Notes under the pieces: model-generated
What the model was told of the DNA's origin: nothing
The model's input: only the letters and a program-made list of their open reading frames with translations
Databases searched by the model: none
Assembly (NCBI GenBank): GCA_037043455.1
Contig: JAWPHD010001804.1
Location: 229,454 to 293,453 of the forward strand
DNA: 64,000 bases
Origin: Cyrtodaria siliqua
Taxonomy: Eukaryota > Mollusca > Bivalvia > Adapedonta > Hiatellidae
Direction of reading: 5' to 3'
Made by a program: the position numbers and the translations under genes
Part shown: positions 54,136 to 64,000 of the stretch, piece after piece
Numbering within the stretch: the first letter of the stretch is position 1
Layout: each line of letters starts with the position of its first letter

Positions 54136-55984
54136 ATGTATCCTTTCCCTCTCTCTGGGGTGACTCTAAATAACATATACTGTGTTGATGAGCAGTTTAA
54201 CAACATTCAATTCAATTATATTCAATGCGTAAATAGTTCTATTTATAGACACATCTAAGTATCCGAGAATGCTTAATTAAACTGCGCAAATAGAGAGTAT
54301 ACTTCTATTTATAGTGCATATCTCATTATATATATGTATGTAAACAATGTGTTTATCCTCATGGTTTTATTATACTGTCTGAATAAAATCACAATACGTT
54401 TAAATGCTTAGTTTCACTCATGTTGTATAGCAACAAGAGGAATAAAATATATGTACACGATTATTTAGTTGTAAGGCTGTTTACGCTTACAGTAGCTCAG
54501 ATACGAGCTAGGACGATGTTGAGAAATAGAATATAACGGACCGTGTTTAATAAGTTCGGTATATAAGGAAACAAGAGGATGTGTGAGAGGATGTGTGGGG
54601 TATTGTCAAGTGAAATGTTCAACCAAATGCGTGTTGTAGGCATGAGCAATGTCAACAATGCATGACAGTAATTCAACACTACTGATGTTAACATAATATT
54701 AGAAGGACTACTAATACGGCAGATATTGTGCCCTTTATATCAGAAAAGTTTGGTACAATTTAATGGCTTATTTAGAAATGATGTCTTGTGCTCTAGATGG
54801 ATGAATGAATTATTATATGGACCAATTTATTACACGTAAAAAGCAAAATAAGTTTGAGTAAAATGTATTCGGATGTAAACGGCACACGCTCTGTCATATA
54901 GGTATTTTTTCTGATGCCATATAAGTATTCAGGCTTTCTGATATAAGTATTATTTCTGATGTCATTTACGTATTCTTTCTGATATTATATTCAAATCAGT
55001 AATGTTGAATTTCTGTCATGTATTATATGGTTGACATTGCCCATGCCTAAATTTCACTTGACTATAACCCGTCCATTTTTGATATTTTTTGTATTAAAGA
55101 TGGTTGACCAATAGTTTTTTAGTGCAGATGATGAATGAGAGCAACTTCTTAGGGGTATGTGTTCTCAATCTTTTAGTTTTTCCGAGCTTGTAGTCGAGAT
55201 TTCTAACCTTTGTAACAAAAAACAACCTTACTCTATCAGGACTACGTTATCATTAAATTAGAAAAACATAATCAGAAATATACTTGAGTTATTTAGGATA
55301 TATATTATTGACCATAACGGGTTGTCAATGTTCAACGCACCGAGAGATGTTATTAAAAGACTTTGATGACATCTTCTTGATTCTGATGTAAATGACTCGT
55401 CATGAAACTACACAAATACATCTGCGACAAGAGATATACAGTTCGAACTCATAGCGAAACCAAAAATGTGTCTATAAACGGAAGTTCAATACCTGACAAA
55501 AAATAGTATTTGATAGAAAAAGAATGTTGCAACATGCCGTGTAGTTTTTTCTCTAACAAACATATTCTTAATAAGAGCAAAATCTTGTATCTGATAAGGT
55601 TGTGTGGTAGGTGGAATACATTAATCTCAGAGCTTAAGCAGAATATTGTTTGTCACGATCTTTAATAGCAGTAAAGCAAGTTAAACGTTTGGAAATGTTT
55701 GTTGTTTTATAGTCACTAGAATTGGAAATAAAACAGGTTTTATAAGTTTGTGTAATTTAAGAAACCAGTACATCATTGGACGCTTTTCTCTCGCTTTTCG
55801 TCTACCCCACATATTAAAAGTTGTGCACTGAGTACAACATCATCTCATATGATTATACTAGAAGTATATAAGCCGAACAGTTAATGTAGCATGCACGGAC
55901 TACAGTCCAGAGACCACACGCACGCACGCACGTACACACACATAAGGAAAATGTCAATTTGGGAAAAAGGAGGGACATATGAAG
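54136..55984. other. Non-coding; degenerate short repeats
   Basis: TTCTGATGCCATATAAGTAT, TTCTGATATAAGTATTA and TTCTGATGTCATTTACGTAT form a loose ~28-bp tandem set at about 54905-54985. A (GCAC)n/(CA)n stretch lies at 55917-55941. No gene recognised. Confidence 0.45.
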
Positions 55985-56440
55985 ATTATTAAACCTGTTC
56001 AAGCTTTCATAGATATAAACACGTTGAACAAGTTTGGTAAAGATCGGATAAAAATGATGTAGCTAGATATTTAACAAAGCATACTATAAACTGTTTCAAT
56101 ATTTCAATGGCCAAAATTCTAACATTACAAATCCGATATATCTGGTCTCGAACCTGTCAATGTCTTATTTATATCAACAATCTGGTTCAGTTTGGTAAAG
56201 ATCGGATTAGCGTACAGGTGCTAGCGTGTTAACGAAGCAAAATACATAATTTTTTGATAAATCCAAAGGTTTACTAGCTGGTTTTCGAACTTCTCTGAGC
56301 TTTTATTAATATCAGCAATGTAAAGATCGCATAAAGATCGTGATTAAGTGTTAACAAGGAAGAACTTTGCATTTTTAAGTAAAACAAGGGCCTTAATTCG
56401 GAAGTGATAGAGTGTTAACAACAAAAAGTGTTGCTCATGG
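55985..56440 (+). repeat. Tandem repeat, ~130-170-bp units, 3-4 copies
   Basis: Units share (A/T)CTGG(T/C)(T/C)(T/C)CGAAC, CTTTTATTAATATCA or CTTTCATAGATATAA, GTTTGGTAAAGATCGGAT, GTGTTAACAA and AAAACAAGGGCC. The same family is at 42640-42830. The style is common in bivalve DNA. Confidence 0.65.
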
Positions 56441-59317
56441 GGTAGGCCTATTAATGTTGGTCTTAGTCGGTAATCAATTAATGCACAGAACTAATGTGTT
56501 TTTATACATTGTCTAATGAAAATAAACTCGATCTATGTTTTGCAACATTACATTTTATGTATAACTTGCTTTGACTTGTAAGCAGTATATAGAGGGTTCG
56601 GTGCAAAACTATTGTATCTCCTTCTTTATTCGTATGTACTTACTATATTTTTGCACTGAGACTTTGATATGTTGATGATATTGCAGAATGTCGTGTATTT
56701 TGTTGGCCATATTAGGCATTAAACCGTATGCTGTTTACATTACCCTTTATTGACGTTAGATACTCAATTTCATGGACAAATAATATCATTATATTAGTAT
56801 AAGTAGGTCAGTACTGCACTTTCCCAAAAATTGCTTTGACATTGTATAGCACGAGAAAGAAAGTTCTTGGAAATAATTGAACTCAATAGAATCCAGTAAA
56901 ACAAGGTAAAGGAGCCGTTTGGTTAACATAGCGCAGCCTTATCTAAAGCATGGAGTGAAATCTCAGCCGGTCTAAGTGAGATCATTGTGTTACAAAGAAT
57001 GAATGGTGTTTTACAACATCAGAATCTAGGTTAAAATGGTGATGAGAATATAATGGCAGAAATTGTGATGACGATAACTGTAAATCATTCTCGATCCCCA
57101 TTCAACCTAAAACCAGGGATTTCAGTTTCCATCTCCCTGCCACTGGTAGAGAACAACGATTATCTTGCTGTCTCTTTGGCCCAACAATCTGGGGCTGGAT
57201 TTTTATCAACATTATAACAAATGAATGCGATTTCAAAGTCATGGCATGTAAAACAAAAAGACAAAAATAAAACATTTTCATAATTTATTTTTAACGATCT
57301 GTATATATATATAAAAGCGACTATGGTAAGCTGAGGGTTTCTAAGATGAGTCCATACCAATGTAAAATGTCTCTACATATGTGCATATTCTTTATCACAC
57401 ACAAAAACACAACATTGAACTAATATGCATCCAGATATTAGGAAAATAGTATACATTTTTGAAATACTCATATTTATTTTTTATTTTTTTGTGAAAATAA
57501 ATCAAACGGAAGCAGTTTTTCTGCAAAAATGCAGAATTTGTGAATTTAAGAAACTTAAAAATGTATAGGCAGGATTGGTTTTAGTTAACCAACACCCACT
57601 TCAAAATCTACACACATATAATGTATGAAAACTATAAGTTTTATTTATATTTAATCATATAAAACAGTTTCAAATTTATTTGATGAAGAACACAAACCAT
57701 TATCTTTGAATATTAAACTCAACCACGGCATGTAGGAATTGTTCAGTTTTCTCAGCACTCTAAAGAACACATTATTGCAAATATATAAATATTATTTTAA
57801 TGATAATTATAATACATGTTGAATCATGTTGAGAATGAATGCCCTTTGCAAAAAAAACAAAATAATTACCTTTCTACGAATAAGTGTAATGAAGAACACA
57901 TTTTCCACCCCACCGTAACACGTACAAAGCACAAAAAGCACACTAGACGATATAAACGCTTATAATATTAACTCAATGGCAAGACAGTGCGATTTGATTT
58001 AGATTATTCATGATCATTCAAGGTGAGGAAAACTTGAGCTGATTTTGGTTTACGGCACACCAACACGAACAGATCAAATGTGGAGACGATTTGATAAATT
58101 AAATGTTCTAATATCAATATACATATAGTTTGTGTTGACCCGGAAACAAAATGTGCCAGTCAATTAGTAAAAATGTTCATTTCCTTTCACAGCTCCAAAA
58201 CTACCTTGCATGGGATAAACATGTTTCTATTTGGATTTCTTTCAAGGAAAGCAGGTTTATTAAAATAACATTCATATTCAGTCGTTTTATCATATGTTAT
58301 CTACCAGTAATGTTGGACTCTAGTGGAATGCTTATTTTGTCATGGTCGCACACATTGTCAATCAGGTATGTATGATTGCTGTGTTCTTCCACCACACTAA
58401 AGTGGAAGGCCATGATAACGATCAAATTCAATGAACATGACAAAACATGACATGCATTTCAGCATTACGTGGTCCGAGAATTAACTTTCATACCCCATTA
58501 AACCCCTTCGCCAAGAATGAAATAAATCATAATTTCGGCTTAAAATGTTTGCATATTGTAAAATTCAAACATTTAACAGGTAATTATTAACAAGCTATCG
58601 CATTTTTTTTTCAGTAAAAAAATGTTGATAAACCTGTTTTATTTTCGAAACATCCGTTATAAAAATCCTTTCCAATCGCTTAATGGAATTAAGGCGGGAC
58701 CACGTAATGAGAGAACTTTACTTCTTTGTCAGAATAGGAACCACACAGGCCCAATTGAGTAATACTTAAAAAGAAAACAAAACTTAATATCAAAAGAATG
58801 TTATACAATAAATTCACCATGACATCACTTCAGAGATACAACAAAAGAAAGCATGAAATCTCTTTCTTTTTTTTCATTTGATTAGTTTAACTATTCGATA
58901 CAAAAACCAAACAACCCCAAACATGGTAATACGAACCATTTTCTTACGAGTATCCGAAAAAGATAGGTTAGTAATGACAAATGTTTATTTTAATAATGCT
59001 AAAACTAAAAATGCTAAAAGGCGTGATAGTAAAACAGATGTAATGAATATGATCATGTGATATAATTCAGCCATCTTCCTTCATAGTTTGGAATATGACA
59101 GATGATCCATATTGTTGATCTATGGAATGATATAAACATGTTAAACTGATCTTTGTATTATTTACACGAAAATATGAGCATGCAAAAACACTAGATATGT
59201 TTTACGTTGAAGAAAATCTCAATTGTACCATAATACAAATAGGTTACTGTTCTATACCATATACTGGTGCATTAAGAGCGCTCAAACATGAACATGCTAC
59301 TTAGGCACAACATAAAA
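56441..59317. other. Non-coding, AT-rich; repeat traces
   Basis: TTTACGGCACACCAACAC near 58048 is shared with 2961. CTTCCACCACACTAAAGTGG near 58387 forms a hairpin resembling the end of the 50344 array. No exon could be supported. Confidence 0.4.
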
Positions 59318-59321
59318 TTAA

Positions 59322-59657
59322 AGAGGGTACATCAGGATTTTGTCTCGGGTTCGGACCTAAAATTGACAAATAATGGTAATTTCTATTCTAAAGAGTCTAA
59401 ACATAATTCATGAACCTGCAAAGGATCCCTGATTTACACGGATCTTCAGTTAACGTTGAAATTGTGCTATCCTAGGTTATGCACCAGGGTTAGTTTAAAC
59501 ATTTCCCGCCCGATTTCATTCAAAATATATGGTGAATTCAAATTTTACTGAACAACAAATTCCTTCAACCAAAGTTTGATTGATATGACATTACTATAAT
59601 GAATTGATTTTTATTAAAATTTTAAGATTTTTCAATAAAAAACCTGATGTACCCCCT
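59322..59657. mobile_element. TTAA-flanked MITE, 336 bp, second family
   Basis: AGAGGGTACATCAGGATTTT at the left and AAAAACCTGATGTACCCCCT at the right are inverted repeats bordered by TTAA (59318-59321 and 59658-59661). A different terminal sequence from the 36 and 52 kb MITEs, but the same TTAA/AG-GGG logic. Confidence 0.8.
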
Positions 59658-59661
59658 TTAA

Positions 59662-60888
59662 CACAGAACAAAAAATCCTGGAAGACACATTGATGGTATT
59701 CAATGATTGCTGCATTAATCCAATGAATGAGATCTTGGGTATTATAGATTGAGCACCATTCTTAGTATAATCACCGGTTCTAGTACATGATCTGATGTAA
59801 TGATTAACCACTTTGACATAGATATAATTATATTACAAACATATTACTGAAACAGAATTTTACAACCAATATAATTTTGACAATCTATGCAGTATGTGAA
59901 TTTGCTGTTGCTTCCAAGGGATCTCTTTTTCATATTTCTTTATAACATCATACAGTGATAGCTTTACCTGTATTTCAGCTATACCACATTTAATGAGTCT
60001 TTTTAATCATTGCTTTTGTTTATGATACACTAACTCATACGAGATATATGTGTTTGCAACGTGGGTGAATTATTCCTTCAAAAACAAAACAGAAGTTGAA
60101 TATTTTAAACAATAAACTGGAACTCCTAATCTTTCACAAATAAAAAAATGTAATAAATGAAATTGTAATAAAATGGTTTACATTTGGTTTTTTTCTACCC
60201 AAAATACATATACAATATGACATATCAAGACAAAAATATTCAAATAATAGCAAGTGGTCATAATTAAAAAAATGAAACATCTTTCTAAACAATACAAAAT
60301 ATTACACTACAGTTAACCTTGGAATATATCCCATCACGACACCTTGTTCATTGGATGAAATTATATATACATTATATACATATATCCAGTGCTATGTTGC
60401 TTTACAGATAGGAAAACAGGGAATCTATTTACGTGAATAGCAATTTTTTGGTGGATAAACAATATATTTAGAGTTACCCCGTAATAGTATTTATCACATT
60501 AATAATATAATATAACAATAATAATTTTTTCGTTAAGCCAGTAGTGAAACATTAATAACAAAGACGTGACATTAAGGCACGTTTTCTGACATTCTGAGAC
60601 GTAATGAGATATCTGATGAACTGGAAAAAATAATTTCAAATTCATGCTAATTTATTATTGAATGTATTAATCTCATTATGATGCTCATCGAGTCCTCGCA
60701 TAATATCATTTTTTGTCAACTGTTTATTAATAAATGTGCACTCATGTAAGATCTTGAATTAGATGTAATTTTCTGTTAATTGGATCGTTACATATTAATT
60801 GTTTTCTGAGGTGTTATAATTGTACAATAAAAACTGTGTACTGATATGTAAAGACTGTTTTGGAAAGATCTTGATATTACATATTAAA
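59662..60888. other. Non-coding, AT-rich
   Basis: No gene or repeat family recognised. Confidence 0.4.
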
Positions 60889-60947
60889 TACGTACGCAGG
60901 CACGCACACACGCAGGCACGCACGCACGCACACACACACACACACCT
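60889..60947 (+). repeat. (GCAC)n/(CA)n microsatellite
   Basis: Compound microsatellite with GCAGGCAC, GCACGCAC and about ten CA units. Confidence 0.9.
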
Positions 60948-61029
60948 GAAAAACACTAGCAGTGGTTCTCCTGTATAATTTGGGTGTATATTGTATTACC
61001 CCCACCATAATGAAATTCGTCTATAAAGT

Positions 61030-61108
61030 TAAATTTCCAACTGAACTCGAACCCAGGATCTCCAGTTCACAGTACTAGCGCTCTAACAGCAAAGGTATCG
61101 AGGGAATA
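61030..61108 (-). mobile_element. tRNA-derived SINE head or tRNA pseudogene
   Basis: On minus, TTTGCTGTTAGAGCGCTAGT, ACTGTGAACTGGAGATCCTG, GGTTCGAGTTCAG has a good A-box region (GTTAGAGCGCT) and an almost perfect B box (GGTTCGAGTTC). The acceptor stem does not close, so this is not a functional tRNA gene. Confidence 0.65.
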
Positions 61109-61437
61109 AGGCTGGTCATCGACTATTCTCCAAATATCGGTAACCGTCCCAGTTATATCGACATGTTGCACGATTTTTCGGGCAAGCCATACTGTAAGTC
61201 ATTTTTTACATTAATGTTAATAACTTCAAACATCTTTGCTGAGTTTTGATGGGAACTTAAGCTTATGGGCTGGAAATTATTATCATGCATCAGTCTTGTG
61301 TTTTTTTGTTTTGTTTTTTTTGTTGTTTTTTTAAACATCATCCCCAGCCCTTTTGTAAATTAGAAAACCTCATTTATAAAAAACATACAGCTTTGGTATT
61401 TTATATATATGCAACAAAAACACAAATATCCATCGAC

Positions 61438-61486
61438 CTCATGCCTGTTATAACATGAGTACCTCATGCTGTTATAACATGAGTAG
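61438..61486. repeat. Tandem pair of palindromic 24-25-mers
   Basis: CTCATGCCTGTTATAACATG, AGTAC is followed at once by CTCATGCTGTTATAACATGA, GTAG. Each unit folds on CTCATG/CATGAG and GTTATAAC. It lies about 45 bp beyond the stop codon of the minus-strand gene at 61530, so in its probable 3' UTR. Confidence 0.8.
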
Positions 61487-61529
61487 GAAAAATGCACAGC
61501 TGCTTGTTGTGACGTCAGGAACGATAACC

Positions 61530-61750
61530 TCATGAGCGTACATGCACCCCAGAGAAGGTTCTATCATTCACCCCAAGGATTACATCGCTGTTGAGTGGGT
61601 CTGCTGCAGGATGGTGAATATGAGCAGTGTCATCACCTTCCTCTCGGTTCTCATCATTATCATCTACCATTTGTCTGTCGGCAGCTGGTAAGTTAGGGCC
61701 ATCAATCCTTAAAGCCACCATTTCCTGTCCATGCTGTGCCTCCTGTGCCT
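61530..61750 (-). CDS. Last exon of type I membrane protein, gene 2
   Basis: The exon follows an acceptor TTTATTTTATTCTCAG (61751-61766). Joined to the final G of the transmembrane exon (62211) it continues in frame without a stop: EAQEAQHGQEMVALRIDG, PNLPAADRQMVDDNDENREE, GDDTAHIHHPAADPLN, SDVILGVNDRTFSGVHVRS and TGA at 61530-61532. This is a 74-residue acidic cytoplasmic tail with no catalytic domain; scattered Ser/Thr and acidic patches are typical of small receptor tails. The intron between it and the transmembrane exon is about 460 bp. A clear AATAAA was not found nearby. Function unknown. Confidence 0.65.
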
Positions 61751-62210
61751 CTGAGAATAAAATAATAAAATCATTTGTATTCATGTATATCTGGGCACTA
61801 ACACGATGGGATCTTGGAGGGAATGCCTCTGATGCCGTACTTGGATTTGGTTTAAACATATTTTATTTCAACATTTTTAGTTTTATATTTGATTTTGTAT
61901 TTGATACATGTTTTCATTCTGCAACGTATTAACAGAACATTCAAAACTGTATAACAAATTGAACGCAGGGCAATCGTAACGTGCGTGCAGCGAACATATC
62001 TGTGTACTTTGATTTATTCACTGAAATTTTACCTTAAAGCTGTATTTATTGTGAAAAAAACAAGAAGCACAAGTATCTCTCTACTGGCTACATGAACATT
62101 TAAAAAAAGAAAGAATAAAGTAACAAGGCAGAATAATTGTTTTTTTTCAATAACTGAAATACAATAAACCAACTTACTAATTACTTATATCATGTAATCA
62201 CCTAAATTAC

Positions 62211-62366
62211 CGTTTCCATTATTACGGCAGAGGCGATTCCTGATTTTTCCACGATATCTTACTACGACGACAATGGCAATAACGGCTGCTACCGCACAAG
62301 GTAAAATTATACCAGTCAGGAGACCCTTGGGAGTCGTTTCTAGTTCATCGGCTTCTATTTTGGGAA
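62211..62366 (-). CDS. Transmembrane exon of type I membrane protein, gene 2
   Basis: A 156-bp exon with acceptor TTGTAAATTGCAG before 62366 and donor GTAATT after 62211, phase 1 at both sides. It encodes PKIEADELETTPKG, then the helix LLTGIILPCAVAAVIAIVVV, then VRYRGKIRNRLCRNNGN. Positive residues follow the helix, giving an outside-N, inside-C topology. The closing LCRNN parallels LCCNN of the exon at 36534-36683, and the phase is identical, so the two genes are duplicates of one family. The extracellular exons should lie upstream, at higher coordinates; one small candidate is at 63919-63972, the rest beyond the window. Confidence 0.65.
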
Positions 62367-62376
62367 CTGCAATTTA

Positions 62377-62415
62377 CAATAATAATAATAATAATCATAG
62401 TAATAATAATAATAA
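62377..62415 (+). repeat. (AAT)n microsatellite
   Basis: Interrupted run of about 12 AAT triplets inside the intron upstream of the transmembrane exon. Confidence 0.9.
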
Positions 62416-63204
62416 AGCGTCATGCAACATTTTTATTTGTCGGAACATATTTTCTCCCGCCATACACATAGTCAGTTGCAACAGAAACGAACAAATGAGT
62501 ATATGAGAGTGTATGGCGACATGTTACAGTGCATAAGTATGTATGTATGCTAAAGCACAGCTCCAGATAAGTTTTATTGTCAGTTAAATCTGCAATGCTG
62601 ATTTTTATTTTCATGATTAAATTTTATAGCTTTATTCACTTTTACTCAAAATGATCCCATTTGTATACAGAAGTAAATTCTCAATGTTGATTTTCACTCC
62701 TATTTTTTTATAAAATTATGATTTCTTCAATTATAATGCTGAAATACCCTCAAACGTTGCATCTGGAGCTGTGTCAGAGTGAATGAAAAAGGTAATTACC
62801 GAACTAGCCAACAATTGATCACAATACACCCACCCTAGATCCACGCTTGCTAATGTAGCATATCAGTCAGTATATGCTATTTATATCCTAATAATATCAA
62901 TACATGAACAGTTCACTGCCTCACCTTTAACATACGGTACTAGTAATAAACAAGAACATTTTGATGCAAAGCATCAATTCGTCGGTAGTATTTGTAACGA
63001 AAACTATCGGAAATAGCAGATGCTCTGGAATGGAGATTAAGTTTGTAGCGTATACCAATAATTTACGATGTAAAATTAATGTAATACACTTGTCATTTAT
63101 TAGAGATGTAATAATGTTAACAAAAAAACATGTAATATAAGTAATGTTTTGGTGATAAAAGCCTCCCATTATAAGACCGTACAGTACATTCCATTATCAC
63201 CTAG
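62416..63204. other. Intronic or intergenic, no feature recognised
   Basis: If gene 2 extends upstream this is intron. No exon supported. Confidence 0.35.
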
Positions 63205-63450
63205 TCAGGGACGTAGCTGACCTAAAAATGCATATATAGGCCCAACAAAATAGGGGTGGGGGATGCTATCAGAAGAAATATTTTTTGACAAATTTGAAAA
63301 TTAGCATTTGACAAAGTTCAAATACCTACACTGCAAAATAAAATAAAATAAGAAACACATGTTGACCCTTAACCCCCACCCGCTCCAGCTTCAGTTTTTA
63401 TTGCATTTTTTTTAATTGATGTATAGGCCCGGGCTACGCCGATGCTAGTA
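63205..63450 (+). repeat. Dispersed repeat family R3, copy 3
   Basis: GGGACGTAGCTGACCT near 63208, then TTGACAAAGTTCAAATACC, TGTTGACCCTTAACCCC, TTGATGTATAGGCCCGGGC and CTACGCCGATG, matching the copies at 43125 and (inverted) 47282. Missing the middle GTCTGGGGGCATG part. Confidence 0.75.
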
Positions 63451-63918
63451 TAACTTGGATGTACATAATAATCCCATAAAATATAGGCTGTTCTAAAAAA
63501 TAGCTCTCGAAGCTGCTAATCGGATGAATGTGTTTTAAAATAGAAGTTAACGCTGTAGACTGGTTCCCGAGTAATCAATTACCAATAGATGAATAAAGCG
63601 CCGCAATGTAAACACGTTTTTAAGAGAAACACAGTTTTGGTACACACTCGATACAAACAAAAGCTGTTTTTTTCCGAAAGTGTACATACTTTGTAACACT
63701 CGTCTTATAGTGTTAAATCAGCATTTATATCCCAAGCGCAATGTTATTATCATGTCATACAGTTCATTTGTTCAATTTAGTAAAGAAGGAAAATAGAAAT
63801 TGTGTTCTCCATTAATTACTGCTCCTTCCAGTGGCACGTATCAAACATAATCACAAATATATTCGACCGACGAGACATGTACATACTTTAAACGGTAAAT
63901 TATATTGACAGTACTTAC
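63451..63918. other. Non-coding, no feature recognised
   Basis: No exon or repeat boundary supportable up to the candidate exon at 63919. Confidence 0.35.
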
Positions 63919-63972
63919 ATTTAGTACAAACATCCAAAATCCTATAGAAAATAAAGCCAACACACTGACAGA
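63919..63972 (-). CDS. Possible small Cys-rich exon of gene 2
   Basis: A 54-bp stretch lies between an acceptor (GTTTCGCTTTCAG, ending at 63973) and a donor (GTAAGT at 63913-63918). It is phase 1 at both ends, like the transmembrane exon downstream, and encodes CQCVGFIFYRILDVCTK. Three cysteines in a short exon fit an extracellular disulfide module such as part of an EGF-like repeat. It would belong directly or indirectly upstream of the exon at 62211-62366. A short open stretch with splice signals can occur by chance. Confidence 0.35.
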
Positions 63973-64000
63973 CTGAAAGCGAAACTATAATGATATAAGT

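Noticed and set aside
57160..57360. ORF on minus ending KNPAPDCWAKETAR
   Set aside because: No domain, no splice evidence that could be trusted, and AT-rich composition in its first half.
61030..61108. Functional tRNA gene
   Set aside because: A and B boxes are recognisable, but the acceptor stem does not close and the region looks like a SINE head.

Overview
The window reads as AT-rich (roughly two-thirds A+T by eye) nuclear DNA from an animal, most likely a bivalve mollusc. The reasons are GT-AG split exons, no long host ORFs, no bacterial-type operons, and a dense load of repeats of kinds I know from bivalve genomes: tRNA-derived SINEs, ~120-400 bp tandem arrays, TTAA- and TA-flanked MITEs, CACTA, Kolobok and MULE DNA transposons, and several LINE clades. 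The species cannot be fixed from the sequence alone; a heterodont clam is my guess.

Layout. 1-4.4 kb: dispersed and tandem repeats. 4.4-7.0 kb: a decayed CACTA/EnSpm (Tnp2-type) transposase on +. 7.2-8.8 kb: hairpins and a Tc1/mariner-like MITE. 9.8-10.9 kb: an unusual array of ~10-bp ATCGT-type words, directly upstream of two exons of a MULE transposase (11.0-11.5 kb) whose first exon is broken by an 11-bp tandem duplication. 12.4 kb: a possible Cys-rich exon. 13.6-14.7 kb: dispersed repeats. 14.7-23.0 kb: a LINE on the minus strand (endonuclease, RT, RNase H) split by a 3.7-kb Kolobok transposon (15.87-19.54 kb) and cut at its endonuclease end by a 2-kb repeat. 23.07-27.42 kb: a 2.18-kb segment present twice in tandem, followed by a third partial copy. 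28.1-35.6 kb: fragments of at least three further LINEs, a MITE and long palindromes. 36.5 kb: an exon encoding a transmembrane helix. 39.7-41.3 kb: a 38-bp minisatellite, a large inverted repeat and a foldback element. 42-61 kb: mostly non-coding repeats, including a ~360-bp CTG/CTA triplet array (45.1 kb), several MITEs and SINEs. 61.5-62.4 kb: the last two exons of a minus-strand gene for a single-pass membrane protein; its transmembrane exon is a paralogue of the one at 36.5 kb. A further small Cys-rich exon in the same phase may lie at 63.9 kb.

How the parts fit. The host signal is a minus-strand family of small type I membrane proteins, with two recognisable transmembrane exons 26 kb apart. 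Nearly everything else is mobile DNA at different stages of decay. The Kolobok copy is the best preserved. Three TTAA-flanked MITEs with Kolobok-style AGGG/AGAGGG termini could have been moved by such an enzyme. No CRISPR, rRNA gene, intact tRNA gene or complete host gene was found. No clearly new molecular system is visible; the strongest unexplained structure is the 10-bp-phased array beside the MULE exons.
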